NCBI GenBank assembly: GCA_965603515.1
Contig: CBFDDH010000009.1
Span: 1 to 64,000 of the forward strand
Source of the DNA: JAUVZL01 sp965603515
GTDB taxonomy: Bacteria; Hydrothermota; Tepidihabitantia; SM23-42
DNA: 64,000 bases
Direction of reading: 5' to 3'
Part shown: positions 25,288 through 34,517 of the stretch, one piece after another
How positions within the stretch are numbered: the first letter of the stretch is position 1
How the letters are laid out: every line of letters starts with the position of its first letter
Made by a program: the position numbers and the translations under genes
Notes under the pieces: model-generated
The model's input: only the letters and a program-made list of their open reading frames with translations
The model's database searches: none
What the model was told of the DNA's origin: nothing

Positions 25288-25560
25288 ATGAGAAAAATGG
25301 CACTATTGCTGATTGCCGTAGTTGCATTGACAGTAATCGGTTGTCAGCCGCCAGAAGGTCTGACCGGTGGAGTCTCTCAAGAGGCATTTGATGAACTCAA
25401 AACACAGGTCGAAACACTGCAGACTGATCTTGATAATGTCCACGCTTCGCTAGGCCAGCTAATCGAAGACTATAATGCTCTTAAAGCGAAAGTTGACAAA
25501 GGTTCCAAGCCGGTTCCAAAACCGCCGGTTAAGGAAAAACCTGCACCGATTCAGAAATAA
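25288..25560 (+). CDS. Small coiled-coil lipoprotein
   Basis: 90 aa. A signal peptide ends in the lipobox VIGC (lipidated Cys19). Then comes one coiled coil (EAFDELKTQVETLQTDLDNV onward) and a Pro/Lys-rich tail (KPVPKPPVKEKPAPIQK). The size and shape resemble Lpp/YgdI-type murein-associated lipoproteins, but the sequence is not recognisably homologous. GGAGG lies 6 nt before the ATG. The next lipoprotein starts 9 nt after its stop, so they are cotranscribed. Confidence 0.75.
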   Translation: MRKMALLLIAVVALTVIGCQPPEGLTGGVSQEAFDELKTQVETLQTDLDNVHASLGQLIEDYNALKAKVDKGSKPVPKPPVKEKPAPIQK

Positions 25561-25569
25561 GGAGGAAAA

Positions 25570-26340
25570 ATGAAGAAACTATTAGGCTTAACACTTGCTT
25601 TCGCAGCTCTCTTAGTTATGGTTGGCTGTGATGGTGAAGTAACCCTTGACACACCAGATGTCACCTATGCTGTCGATGCTACTGACGAGGGTGGTACCCT
25701 TGAACTTTCCTGGATTGAAATTGTAGATGCTGACGGCTATTACATCTTCGCTGATGGTGTTGCGACTGATACCCTTGATGATCCAGCTACTGTAACATTC
25801 GACGCAACAGTACCAGCAGCCGTTTATGGTGTACAGGCATATGCTGGTGAGGATGTAAGCGGAACAGATGAAGTCGATTGTACACCTGTCGTTACAACAG
25901 GTCTCGATGTCTGGGATATGAGTGAACCACCACCGAATCCGAGTGGCTTTGGTTTTGCTGCCTCAGGTACTGCATCTTCCTATTCAGTAAGTGATTCAAC
26001 AAATCACCCGCTTATTGACTATTATATCGAATCTGGTCCACAGGAATTCTGGTCAGCGCATCATGGTGGTTGGAATACCGAAGTCAATGCAACAGTAAAT
26101 AGTGGAAGCACAGATTTTGATGCATGTACTATTGCTGATGCACCAGGTGGCTATTCAACTCAGACTGCTGTCGCATCAGGTGCAGTGTATTATTTCTGGA
26201 TTGACCCGACAAACAATGGATGGGATGATGCTACTGATTACTTCGGAAAAATCGTTGTTACTGCGGTTAGTGGAACACAGGTTACTATGACTCTTGCCTA
26301 CCAGCCAATAGCTGGTTTGCGTTGGTGTGTAACTGACTAA
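25570..26340 (+). CDS. Surface lipoprotein with Ig/fibronectin-like N-domain
   Basis: 256 aa with signal peptide and lipobox MVGC (Cys20). The mature part is very acidic and poor in lysine. Residues about 30-100 look like a fibronectin/Ig-type fold (GTLELSWIEIVDADGYYIFA). The rest is Gly/Ser/Thr-rich beta sequence ending GLRWCVTD. GGAGG precedes the ATG, and a strong terminator follows the stop. Function is unknown; a secreted or surface role follows from the lipobox. Confidence 0.7.
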   Translation: MKKLLGLTLAFAALLVMVGCDGEVTLDTPDVTYAVDATDEGGTLELSWIEIVDADGYYIFADGVATDTLDDPATVTFDATVPAAVYGVQAYAGEDVSGTDEVDCTPVVTTGLDVWDMSEPPPNPSGFGFAASGTASSYSVSDSTNHPLIDYYIESGPQEFWSAHHGGWNTEVNATVNSGSTDFDACTIADAPGGYSTQTAVASGAVYYFWIDPTNNGWDDATDYFGKIVVTAVSGTQVTMTLAYQPIAGLRWCVTD

Positions 26341-26356
26341 TCTAGACTTACTTTAG

Positions 26357-26384
26357 AAAAAGGCGGGCTTTGCCCGCCTTTTTT
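26357..26384. terminator. Bidirectional intrinsic terminator
   Basis: AGGCGGGC-TTT-GCCCGCCT stem (26361-26379) flanked by an A-run on the left and T-run on the right. Confidence 0.9.
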
Positions 26385-26389
26385 GTTAG

Positions 26390-26670
26390 GTGTAGTCCGC
26401 AATTCATCGGGCAATTGGTCGGCTGTGTCTGATAAATCACCTGTCTGCCTCAGGCTGAAACAACTACAAATGAGGATATTCTCTCCCAGGTCATTGCGAG
26501 AATCCTGAGCTTGTCGAAGGGGTCATGGCAATCCCTCTATTAACTGACGGGGCACTTCGTAGATAGATAACGAAGGAACTTCCCCCTCACCCCCGTATCG
26601 AGTACGGGGCAAGCTCTTACCCTCTCCCCCTTACAGGGGGAGAGGAAAAAGGAGAGGGGGTGTATGGAAA
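26390..26670. repeat. Intergenic repeat tract
   Basis: No gene is seen. It holds the GTCATTGCGAG...CCTGAGCTTGTCGAAGGGG unit (26490-26522), a CCCCGT/ACGGGG-type pair near 26600, and a perfect CTCTCCCCC-TTACA-GGGGGAGAG hairpin near 26625. Confidence 0.65.
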
Positions 26671-26693
26671 TCGCAATAACGAGCGAGGAATGG

Positions 26694-26721
26694 TTGACTT
26701 TCCCTCAAATCAAAGTATAAT
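26694..26721 (+). promoter_or_regulatory. Promoter of the barrel protein/activase unit
   Basis: -35 TTGACT at 26694-26699, 16-bp spacer, -10 TATAAT at 26716-26721. A short leader has GGAGG before the ATG at 26740. Confidence 0.75.
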
Positions 26722-26739
26722 ACTCATCTTGGAGGTTGC

Positions 26740-27342
26740 ATGAAGAAAATCGCATTACTGATTGTTTTCCTTGCCGTATATAGCTATGGCCAGTGTCTCG
26801 GTAGTCCGATCAGTACAAGGGTCGGGGTAAAACTCGGGCTCAATATCTGCACCTATGACCCGGGTGGCAATGCCAACACATTTTCAGGAACCGGGATGCA
26901 TTTTGGTCTGGGCATGGGGACTGATATCATTAATTTGGTCGGTATCGATATGACACCACAATACAGATCGACTAAATATAGCCGCGATGAAGCACTCGGC
27001 AGACATACATATTCTTATGGCAATATATATTTTCCCATCTTCCTTTCCTTAAAAGCTGGCATGCTTCCCTTAGTATCACCTTATATTGGATTTGGCATAG
27101 GCTTTAATATCCAGGTAAGCGGCACTGATAGATTTGAATTCAATAATGGTACTGCAATAGATACACCGATCGAGGGTTCAGAAACTACGGCTAAATTGAT
27201 CGTTGGCGGTGGTGTAGAATTAAAACTTACGAAATTCAGGCTGACCCCGGAATTCACCGCGAATATCGAAGCAAGGGATGAAACCAGCGGGCAAAAGAGA
27301 ATAGATTATCATATATCCCTTGGTTTTTATTATGCTCCATAA
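26740..27342 (+). CDS. Outer-membrane beta-barrel protein
   Basis: 200 aa. A signal peptide (KKIALLIVFLAVYSYG) is followed by repeated amphipathic strands with glycines and aromatics (RVGVKLGLNICTYDP; SPYIGFGIGFNIQVSG; AKLIVGGGVELKLTKF) and a final strand DYHISLGFYYAP. This is the small OmpA/OmpW-like eight-strand barrel pattern. Function is unknown. The CoA activase begins 8 nt downstream, so they share a transcript although the functions look unrelated. Confidence 0.7.
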   Translation: MKKIALLIVFLAVYSYGQCLGSPISTRVGVKLGLNICTYDPGGNANTFSGTGMHFGLGMGTDIINLVGIDMTPQYRSTKYSRDEALGRHTYSYGNIYFPIFLSLKAGMLPLVSPYIGFGIGFNIQVSGTDRFEFNNGTAIDTPIEGSETTAKLIVGGGVELKLTKFRLTPEFTANIEARDETSGQKRIDYHISLGFYYAP

Positions 27343-27350
27343 ATAACCAC

Positions 27351-30300
27351 ATGCACGAATACGGTATTGACGTCGGGTCAGTAAGTCTGAAGTTTGCTGA
27401 ATTCATTGATGAAAAACTCATAAGAACACAATACATAAAACATCACGGCAAACCGTATAATCTTCTCCTCAAGACTCTGAAAACATTCACTGAGGTTGAT
27501 CGGCTTGTACTGACCGGCAGTTGTGCTAAAGAGTTATATGCTATACTTGGCGCTGTTTATATTAATGAGGTCGAAGCTACAACCCAGGGTGTACTCCATT
27601 TCCATCCTGAAATACGTTCGATAATTGAAATTGGTGGTGAAGATTCTAAATTGATAAATGTAAGTGGCAAAATAATCAAGGATTTCGCTTCGAATACAAT
27701 ATGCGCGGCGGGTACGGGTATCTTCCTTGACCAGCAAGCACGCAGATTATGTTTTAATGTTGAAGATTTTGGCAAAGTTGCTCTGCGTTCAAAAAATCCG
27801 GCAAGGATTGCGGGTCGATGTTCAGTATTCGCAAAAAGCGACATGATCCATCTCCAGCAGATAGGTACAAAACCCGAAGATCTGATGTCTGGACTTTGTT
27901 TTGCTCTAGCTCGTAATTTCAAGAGTGTTATTGCAAAAGGGAAAACAATATCAAAGCCCGTTGCATTTGTCGGCGGCGTTGCTGGAAACCAGGGAATGAT
28001 CAGAGCATTCCAGGAAATCCTCGATATATCTCCAAGTGACCTTATTATCCCAAAAAACCACGACTGCATCGGGGCAATCGGTGCGGTGCTCAGTGCAAGA
28101 GCAACTGATGGCACTGAAAAATTCAAGGGTCTTAAAGCTTTTGAACAATGGCTCAACCAGCCCCGGGTCATCAAACGGTTAGCACCATTGGATGGCTATA
28201 AAAAATGGCGCCCCACAACTAAGTTCGCATCACCAACCCGTAAGACAAAAACATACCTCGGTGTTGATGTTGGTTCGATATCGACAAACCTGGTTCTCGT
28301 TGATAATAAGGGAAGTGTCCTTGCCCGCAGATATATGTGGACACAAGGACGACCCATTGATATCGTACTCCAAGGTTTAAAAGAATTGGCAAAAGAAATC
28401 GGCACTAAAGTTGAGATCGCCGGTGTTGGTACGACTGGTTCTGGTCGCTATTTGATCGGTGAATTCATCGGCGCCGATATTGTAAAGAACGAAATAACCG
28501 CCCAGGCAAGAGCTGCCATTGAAATAGATCCAGCAGTTGATACGATCTTTGAGATCGGCGGACAGGATTCAAAATACATCAGCCTGCGCAACAAGACAAT
28601 CGTTGATTTCGAAATGAATAAGGTCTGTGCCGCTGGTACAGGCTCTTTCTTAGAAGAACAGGCAGAAGTGCTCGGTATTGAACTTGAAGATTTCGGTGAT
28701 ATAGCGATTCGTGCCAAATCACCGATAAATCTCGGCGACCGTTGTACTGTATTCATTGGCTCTGAGGTAATCCACCACCAAAGCGACACCACAGAACGAG
28801 AAAACCTCCTCGCTGGACTCGGTTACTCTATTGTTTTCAACTACATCAATCGCGTTGTTAATGGCAAACGGATCGGTAATAGAATATTCTTCCAGGGTGG
28901 TGTTGCGGCGAACAAAACCGTTGTTTCAGCTTTTGAACAGGTCTTAAAGAAAAAAATCACGGTGCCGACTAACTATGACATAACCGGTGCCATTGGCATT
29001 GCGTTGCTTGCCCGTGAAGCAAACCTTAAAAAGACAAAATTCCGGGGGCTTGATCTTGCCTCCCGACAATACACTTCAGAATCCTTTGTATGTAAACATT
29101 GTAGTAATGAATGTGAATTAAATAAGATCGTTATCAAAGGCGAAAATCCGATATTTTATGGCGGTCGTTGTGAAAGATATGAAGAAAAAAAGAAAACGAC
29201 ATCTAAACTACCTGATTACTTTAGATTGCGTAATGAGATTTTCTTTAAAACAGAAGATATAGAAGGTATTGAGATCGGCATACCGCGCTGCCTGGGCTTC
29301 TATGAGCTTTTTCCTTTTTTCTACAGATTCCTCACCACGCTCGGCTTTAAACCAGTCCTCTCAGAACCAACAAACCGTAAGATCATTGAGAGCGGCGCTG
29401 AAGTTTCGGTCGCCGATACATGTCTACCAATAAAGGTTGCGCTCGGGCATATCCGTAATCTATTGAACAAAGGGGTCGATCAAATCTTCCTGCCTAGCAT
29501 CATTTCTATGCAACCGAAAGATGAAAATTTTACCCGATGTTTTGTTTGCCCCTATGTGCAGACTATCCCCTATATAGCAAGAGCAATTTTTGGCAGCAAG
29601 ATCAAGGTCCTTTCACCGAGTATCTATTTTGACCGCGGTAAAGATGGTGTTGAAGAATCACTTATTGCATTCGGCAGGCAATTTGGCAAAACTGCAAAAC
29701 AAGTGAAAAATGCGATAAAGCTGGCAAATGCCCATTATCAAGAAATACGCGAAAAGATCGCTGATTTAGGACAGCAGGCATTAGCTGACACCAAAGACGT
29801 TGCTTTTGTTGTTTGCTCAAGACCCTATAATGGCTATGACCTTGGGTTGAACCTGGACATCCCAAAGAAAATCAGAGATCTTGGTGTACAGGCTCTACCT
29901 ATTGATTTCATACCAATGGACTATCAAGCTCTCAAGGAAGATTTTTACAATATGTATTGGCACTACGGTCAACGTATCCTAGGAGCTGCCGAAACCATCA
30001 ACAAAAACGAAAAATTATTCGCTGTCTATCTTTCTAATTTCGCTTGCGGGCCGGATTCTTTTTTAACGCGGTTTTTCAAGGAAAAACTCGGTGAGAAACC
30101 ATTTCTCCTCATTGAAGTCGATGAGCACTCAGGCGATGCTGGATTTATCACAAGATGTGAAGCATTCTATGATAGCATCAAAGGAGCAGAGAATCTGGGT
30201 GTATCAAGAAAGATAAAGGCAAAAAGCGAAGTCCATAAGGATAGAACCATATATATACCTGATATGTGTGATACTGCTAAGGTTTTTGCCGCAGCAATGC

Positions 30301-31421
30301 GGTACGCTGGCATTGATGCAAGGGTCTTACCAACACCCGATGAAGAATCAGTGATCATCGGTCGCCAATTTACATCAGGAAAAGAATGCTTGCCAGCTAT
30401 TATCACGGCTGGCGATATGGTTAAGAAAATAAATGAACGGGATTTCAAGCCCGAAAAGAGTGCTTTTTTTATGGCCCAGGGTTCTGGCCCGTGTCGTTTC
30501 GGACAGTATTATAAGCTCCACAGAATAATCCTCGACGATCTGGGATTATCTGAGATACCAATATACGCTCCAAATCAAGGACCGAGTCTTTTCGATGACC
30601 TGGGAACAATAGGGTTCGGCTTTCTCATTTCAGCCTGGGAGGGCATGTCCGTAGTCGACGGAATGGAAGCCAAAGTGCGCATGATCAGACCCTATGAAAA
30701 GAAGGTTGGTGAAACTGATAAGGTCTATAACAATGCCCTTGATACGATCTGCACCTTAATACAAGACGGCAAGCCAGTATTACCGTTTCTCAAATGCGTA
30801 CGTAAAGAACTCGATGGCATAAGCATCAAGCGGGATATAATTAAACCAAAAATCGGTATTGTAGGTGAAATATATGTACGGTCTCAGAAATTCAGCAACA
30901 ATTTTCTGATTCAAAAACTCGAGGAACTGGGTTGCGAAGTGGCACTGCCTTCAATCGGTGAATGGATCTTCTATACGAACTTCACGAGAGTAATGAACTG
31001 CCGGTGGTTCAACCAGTATCGAAGAGTGATTATTACCAAGTTATTTGACCGATATATGAAATGGCGTCAGACAAAGATATATAAGGTTTTAGGGTTGAAT
31101 CCAGAAGCAGATATCATCACTTTATTGAACCATGCTGAGCAATACGTCCACGTCTCATTCGAAGGTGAAACGATATTGACGGTTGGCAAAACAATTGAGT
31201 ACATCCACGATAATTTTTCTGGAGCAGTAAATGCTATGCCCTTCACATGTATGCCCGGCAATATCGTAACTACGCTTTATAAAAGGGTAAAAGATAAATA
31301 TCCAAACTTCCCACTTTTTGTGCTCTCACTCGACGGATTAGACCATGCCGTTGAGTCAATGCGCCTTGAAACATTTGTAAATCAAGCAAAGAATTACTCG
31401 GAGCAATTGTTCCATCCTTGA
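27351..31421 (+). CDS. Giant CoA-dehydratase activase (two ASKHA domains + DUF2229)
   Basis: 1356 aa. Two BcrAD/BadFG-type ASKHA ATPase domains sit in tandem, each with an iron-sulfur helix motif CAAGTG (C118 and C426). About 300-320 begins the second (YLGVDVGSISTNLVLVDNKG). Then come a Cys-rich linker (FVCKHCSNECELNK), a DUF2229 region (IGIPRCLGFYELFPFF) and a HgdB/HgdC-related C-terminal part (QGSGPCRFGQYYKLH). Such proteins use ATP to inject an electron into 2-hydroxyacyl-CoA dehydratase or benzoyl-CoA reductase-type enzymes. No dehydratase is encoded nearby, so the partner may be elsewhere. The stop overlaps the -35 box of pal. Confidence 0.9.
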   Translation: MHEYGIDVGSVSLKFAEFIDEKLIRTQYIKHHGKPYNLLLKTLKTFTEVDRLVLTGSCAKELYAILGAVYINEVEATTQGVLHFHPEIRSIIEIGGEDSKLINVSGKIIKDFASNTICAAGTGIFLDQQARRLCFNVEDFGKVALRSKNPARIAGRCSVFAKSDMIHLQQIGTKPEDLMSGLCFALARNFKSVIAKGKTISKPVAFVGGVAGNQGMIRAFQEILDISPSDLIIPKNHDCIGAIGAVLSARATDGTEKFKGLKAFEQWLNQPRVIKRLAPLDGYKKWRPTTKFASPTRKTKTYLGVDVGSISTNLVLVDNKGSVLARRYMWTQGRPIDIVLQGLKELAKEIGTKVEIAGVGTTGSGRYLIGEFIGADIVKNEITAQARAAIEIDPAVDTIFEIGGQDSKYISLRNKTIVDFEMNKVCAAGTGSFLEEQAEVLGIELEDFGDIAIRAKSPINLGDRCTVFIGSEVIHHQSDTTERENLLAGLGYSIVFNYINRVVNGKRIGNRIFFQGGVAANKTVVSAFEQVLKKKITVPTNYDITGAIGIALLAREANLKKTKFRGLDLASRQYTSESFVCKHCSNECELNKIVIKGENPIFYGGRCERYEEKKKTTSKLPDYFRLRNEIFFKTEDIEGIEIGIPRCLGFYELFPFFYRFLTTLGFKPVLSEPTNRKIIESGAEVSVADTCLPIKVALGHIRNLLNKGVDQIFLPSIISMQPKDENFTRCFVCPYVQTIPYIARAIFGSKIKVLSPSIYFDRGKDGVEESLIAFGRQFGKTAKQVKNAIKLANAHYQEIREKIADLGQQALADTKDVAFVVCSRPYNGYDLGLNLDIPKKIRDLGVQALPIDFIPMDYQALKEDFYNMYWHYGQRILGAAETINKNEKLFAVYLSNFACGPDSFLTRFFKEKLGEKPFLLIEVDEHSGDAGFITRCEAFYDSIKGAENLGVSRKIKAKSEVHKDRTIYIPDMCDTAKVFAAAMRYAGIDARVLPTPDEESVIIGRQFTSGKECLPAIITAGDMVKKINERDFKPEKSAFFMAQGSGPCRFGQYYKLHRIILDDLGLSEIPIYAPNQGPSLFDDLGTIGFGFLISAWEGMSVVDGMEAKVRMIRPYEKKVGETDKVYNNALDTICTLIQDGKPVLPFLKCVRKELDGISIKRDIIKPKIGIVGEIYVRSQKFSNNFLIQKLEELGCEVALPSIGEWIFYTNFTRVMNCRWFNQYRRVIITKLFDRYMKWRQTKIYKVLGLNPEADIITLLNHAEQYVHVSFEGETILTVGKTIEYIHDNFSGAVNAMPFTCMPGNIVTTLYKRVKDKYPNFPLFVLSLDGLDHAVESMRLETFVNQAKNYSEQLFHP

Positions 31422-31445
31422 CAGTATTATAATTATAACTATAAT
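31418..31445 (+). promoter_or_regulatory. pal promoter
   Basis: -35 TTGACA at 31418-31423, overlapping the stop of the activase gene. 16-bp spacer, -10 TATAAT at 31440-31445. ATGGAGG precedes the ATG at 31465. Confidence 0.8.
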
Positions 31446-31464
31446 TAACAAAAATGGAGGTATT

Positions 31465-31953
31465 ATGCGCTATTTTAAACTAACAATGCCAGTATTATTA
31501 GTCCTCGTGTTTTGCCTGGGTTGTGCAAAAAAACAGGTAGTCCAACCCGTTGAAGAGATCCCGGTCGAGGAAGAAATACCGTTTGAAGAGGTTGAAATTC
31601 CCGTAGAAATTCCCGTAGAACCAGTAAGACCTGCGTTTGTGTTAGGAACTATCTTCTTTGATTTTAACAAATCAGATCTCCGCGCTGATGCTGTAGAAGT
31701 TCTCCAGAGAAATTCAGATATGCTCGGGATTTACCCTGAGGTTAGGACGCTTATCGAAGGCCATTGCTGCGAAATAGGTACGGCTGAATATAACTTAGCA
31801 TTGGGTGAACGCCGCGCCAAAGCTACGCGTGATTACCTGTTGATGTTAGGGATCACACCGGATCGACTTACCACTGTTAGTTACGGTGAAGAAAGACCTC
31901 TGGATCGAGCTGACCTTGAACGCAATCGGCGCAGTGAATTCGTCGTTGAGTAA
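31465..31953 (+). CDS. pal: Peptidoglycan-associated lipoprotein (OmpA-like)
   Basis: 162 aa. A signal peptide with lipobox CLGC is followed by a valine/glutamate/proline repeat linker (PVEEIPVEEEIPFEE) and an OmpA-like peptidoglycan-binding domain (IFFDFNKSDLRADAVEVLQ; IEGHCCEIGTAEYNLALGER; RRSEFVVE). It anchors the outer membrane to murein and interacts with TolB. It is the first gene of a rearranged Tol-Pal cluster. Confidence 0.92.
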   Translation: MRYFKLTMPVLLVLVFCLGCAKKQVVQPVEEIPVEEEIPFEEVEIPVEIPVEPVRPAFVLGTIFFDFNKSDLRADAVEVLQRNSDMLGIYPEVRTLIEGHCCEIGTAEYNLALGERRAKATRDYLLMLGITPDRLTTVSYGEERPLDRADLERNRRSEFVVE

Positions 31954-32053
31954 ACGCCGTAGGAAACCCTGCCATAAAAAGCGCGGCATTTTTTAAAGAA
32001 GATGATTCACTTTTCCTTGCAACGGTGTAAAACTGGAGAACCTGAATCTTAAC

Positions 32054-32743
32054 TTGCCCAAGAAAATAGGTTTTCTGCTATTCTGCATCGTTATTTGCGG
32101 CTGTTTTAACCGCACCAGATTCAATAATTTCAACTGGCAATTGGATAGCCTGAAATACTATACTGCAAAATTCGACAGTATGCTTGAGTATCAGAATAAA
32201 GAAATAAGCCATTTACGTATTGATTTCTACACTAAATCCAATGAACTCAGTGATAAAATAGAAATGCTCAATTCGCGACTCGGTGATACAGAATTGCAAT
32301 TGACGCGCATATACGAAAGAACTGGACCAAGACATAGCGTACCAGTGGATTCTGAAGATATCTCAAGAATCAGCCCAGAAGCACGGATGATCTATGAATC
32401 ATCCTATCTCAATTATGTAAAAGGTAATTACAGCGAAGCAATAAACGGGTTTGAAAACTACTTGAAAGTATCGCCCGATTCCCCTTTATCTGATAATGCT
32501 CTTTATTGGATAGGCGAGTCCTACGCTGCCATGGGTAAGAGCCAACGTGCTGTGGATGTCTTCAATGAGATGATAAAACGCTATCCAACCAGTAACAAAC
32601 GACCAACTGCACTCTATAAAATCGCGATTGTCTATGAAGAAACCGGCGACTTAAAAAGTGCGAAATACTACTACAATCAAATAGTAAAGGATTTCCCGAA
32701 TTCTGCTGAAGCCGCCTTAGCCAAAGATAAAATTACGAAGTAA
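32054..32743 (+). CDS. CpoB/YbgF-like coiled-coil TPR lipoprotein
   Basis: 229 aa. A short signal with possible lipobox (CIVICGC) is followed by a coiled coil (about 35-85) and a C-terminal TPR module (YLNYVKGNYSEAINGFENYL; DNALYWIGESYAAMGKSQRA; KSAKYYYNQIVKDFPNS). This is the standard Tol-Pal YbgF/CpoB layout, which coordinates murein synthesis with outer-membrane constriction. The start is TTG at 32054 with no strong ribosome site nearby, so the exact N-terminus is uncertain. Confidence 0.85.
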   Translation: MPKKIGFLLFCIVICGCFNRTRFNNFNWQLDSLKYYTAKFDSMLEYQNKEISHLRIDFYTKSNELSDKIEMLNSRLGDTELQLTRIYERTGPRHSVPVDSEDISRISPEARMIYESSYLNYVKGNYSEAINGFENYLKVSPDSPLSDNALYWIGESYAAMGKSQRAVDVFNEMIKRYPTSNKRPTALYKIAIVYEETGDLKSAKYYYNQIVKDFPNSAEAALAKDKITK

Positions 32744-32806
32744 TGATACCAACGATCTGTATGCATCCGCGGTTATATGTTTGAATCTAACATTGGGATG
32801 TAATGT

Positions 32807-33508
32807 ATGAATATCTTTAGAACATTCTTGGACTCAAGTCTTGCCGCCCAAAGCATAATGGCGATACTTGCCATTTTTTCAATATGGTCCTGGGCTATAT
32901 TTTTGAAGAAACTCTTCGATTTTTCAAAGATCAAAAAAATGAGCAAACGATTCATGTCCACTTATCGTTTTCATCAACATACTAAAGAATTAGAAAACAT
33001 GGGTGCTTTGCTAAATGACAATCCATACGGTAGAATTCTAAGAAATGGCTTAGAAGAATTCGGAAGGTTGAAGGATGGAAAAAGAACTTCCTCACCAGAA
33101 CAGAACCCACATGGTGCACCTGGATTAGCAATGGAAGAACTCTCGGACAATATACGCTTGGCAATGGAGCGTACGAAGATCAGTGAGATTGCCGAACTGG
33201 AAAGATCGCTACCTGCACTCGGTACGTTTGTCAGCGTCAGTCCTTTCCTTGGGTTACTGGGAACTGTTTGGGGCATCATGCAAGCATTCTTGGACATCCG
33301 GTTACGCGGCTCAGCCCATATCACTATCGTTGCACCAGGCATATCAGATGCATTGATCACAACTGTTTACGGTCTCCTTGTTGCCATACCTGCTTTGATC
33401 TTCTATAATATTTCCAGGGCACGTGTCAACAACTACGGGGCTGAGTTAGATCAATTCATTAATGAAGTTTTTGCGAAACTTCGTAAAGAATTACTTTTTC
33501 AGCAGTGA
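32807..33508 (+). CDS. tolQ: TolQ/ExbB-type proton channel subunit
   Basis: 233 aa, three transmembrane helices. The MotA/TolQ/ExbB domain shows LERSLPALGTFVSVSPFLGL, LGTVWGIMQAF and ISDALITTVYGLLVAIPAL, the core that conducts protons and powers TolR/TolA. Its last codons overlap the GTG of the TolR gene (GTGA). Confidence 0.93.
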   Translation: MNIFRTFLDSSLAAQSIMAILAIFSIWSWAIFLKKLFDFSKIKKMSKRFMSTYRFHQHTKELENMGALLNDNPYGRILRNGLEEFGRLKDGKRTSSPEQNPHGAPGLAMEELSDNIRLAMERTKISEIAELERSLPALGTFVSVSPFLGLLGTVWGIMQAFLDIRLRGSAHITIVAPGISDALITTVYGLLVAIPALIFYNISRARVNNYGAELDQFINEVFAKLRKELLFQQ

Positions 33509-33900
33509 AAACTAAAGGCTTAATTTCGGAAATGAACATGACCTCACTGGCTGATGTGAGTATCACATTGCTCGTGATATTCATGATCACTGCTCCCATG
33601 ATGACACCTGGGATTGATGTTGATCTGCCGCGAACCGATGCTTCACTACCACATGATGAAGAAGGAATTACTGTTTCGATAAAGAAGACCGGTGATATTT
33701 ACATCGACACTGAAAAAGTTGCCGCTGAAGACTTTGAACGTGTATTAAAGAAAAACCTTGATAATAAACCACCCAGTATTATTGTTTATTTACGCGCGGA
33801 CGAGAAAATCGATTATGGCTATGCAATAGAGATCATCGGCAGAATGAGAAAAGCTGGCGTTAGAGAATTAGGATTAATAGCTGATATACCCCTGGAATGA
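33505..33900 (+). CDS. tolR: TolR/ExbD-type subunit
   Basis: 131 aa. A single N-terminal helix contains the protonatable aspartate in MTSLADVSITLLVIFMITAP, followed by the periplasmic domain ending in RKAGVRELGLIADIP. GTG start coupled to tolQ, and its stop overlaps the next start as ATGA. Confidence 0.93.
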   Translation: MKTKGLISEMNMTSLADVSITLLVIFMITAPMMTPGIDVDLPRTDASLPHDEEGITVSIKKTGDIYIDTEKVAAEDFERVLKKNLDNKPPSIIVYLRADEKIDYGYAIEIIGRMRKAGVRELGLIADIPLE

Positions 33901-34517
33901 AGCGCTTTCATTTTGCATCTGCTTTCATACATCTTTTGGTTTTCTCAGTATTATTATTGGCAAGCCGCAGCGTCAAGCCCATTCCCAAGGTTGAGATCTA
34001 TAAGGTAAGCATCGCTCCGTTACCCCAACCCAAGATACTCAGCATTGAAGAACCAGTGCAAGAAGAAGAACTAAAAAAAGAAGAGAAGAAAGAAATAACC
34101 AAGGAAAAGGCACCGCCAAAAGAAAAAACATCTCCGGTAAAGATAGAAAAAAAGAAAACGGAAATACCAGAAAAGATAATAAAGAAAGGGTTACCTGATA
34201 TCAAACCCAAGATTTATACAGGTAGTGGAAGAGGTTTCACCTATTCATATTATCTAAATATCCTCTTAAATAAAATAAACAAAAACTGGCATAATCCATA
34301 TCAGGGACAAGACGTCGTTTTAAAAAGCATGGTGTATTTCGAGGTTGATAAAAAGGGCAAGATCTATAATGTACGATTGGAAGAGAGTTCTGGCGATAAC
34401 ATATACAACGAAACTACAATCCGCGCGGTAACTCTCGCCAAGAAGTTACCGCCGCTTCCCAAAGAGTTTGCTGATGACTATCTCAAGGTCCATTTAGAAT
34501 TCCTGACCGCACAGTGA
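33897..34517 (+). CDS. tolA: TolA/TonB-type energy transducer
   Basis: 206 aa. A membrane anchor near the N-terminus precedes a highly charged Lys/Glu/Pro linker (about 45-105, EEELKKEEKKEITKEKAPPK) and a C-terminal TonB/TolA domain (YLNILLNKINKNWHNPY; VYFEVDKKGKIYNVRLEESS; LPPLPKEFADDYLKVHLEF). It spans the periplasm to reach TolB/Pal. TolA versus TonB cannot be told from domain shape alone, but the neighbours favour TolA. It overlaps tolR and the tolB-frame start. Confidence 0.85.
   Translation: MKRFHFASAFIHLLVFSVLLLASRSVKPIPKVEIYKVSIAPLPQPKILSIEEPVQEEELKKEEKKEITKEKAPPKEKTSPVKIEKKKTEIPEKIIKKGLPDIKPKIYTGSGRGFTYSYYLNILLNKINKNWHNPYQGQDVVLKSMVYFEVDKKGKIYNVRLEESSGDNIYNETTIRAVTLAKKLPPLPKEFADDYLKVHLEFLTAQ

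Noticed and set aside
31954..32000. Terminator after pal
   Set aside because: GCCG...GCGCGGC followed by T-run is suggestive, but the loop is long and the stem weak.
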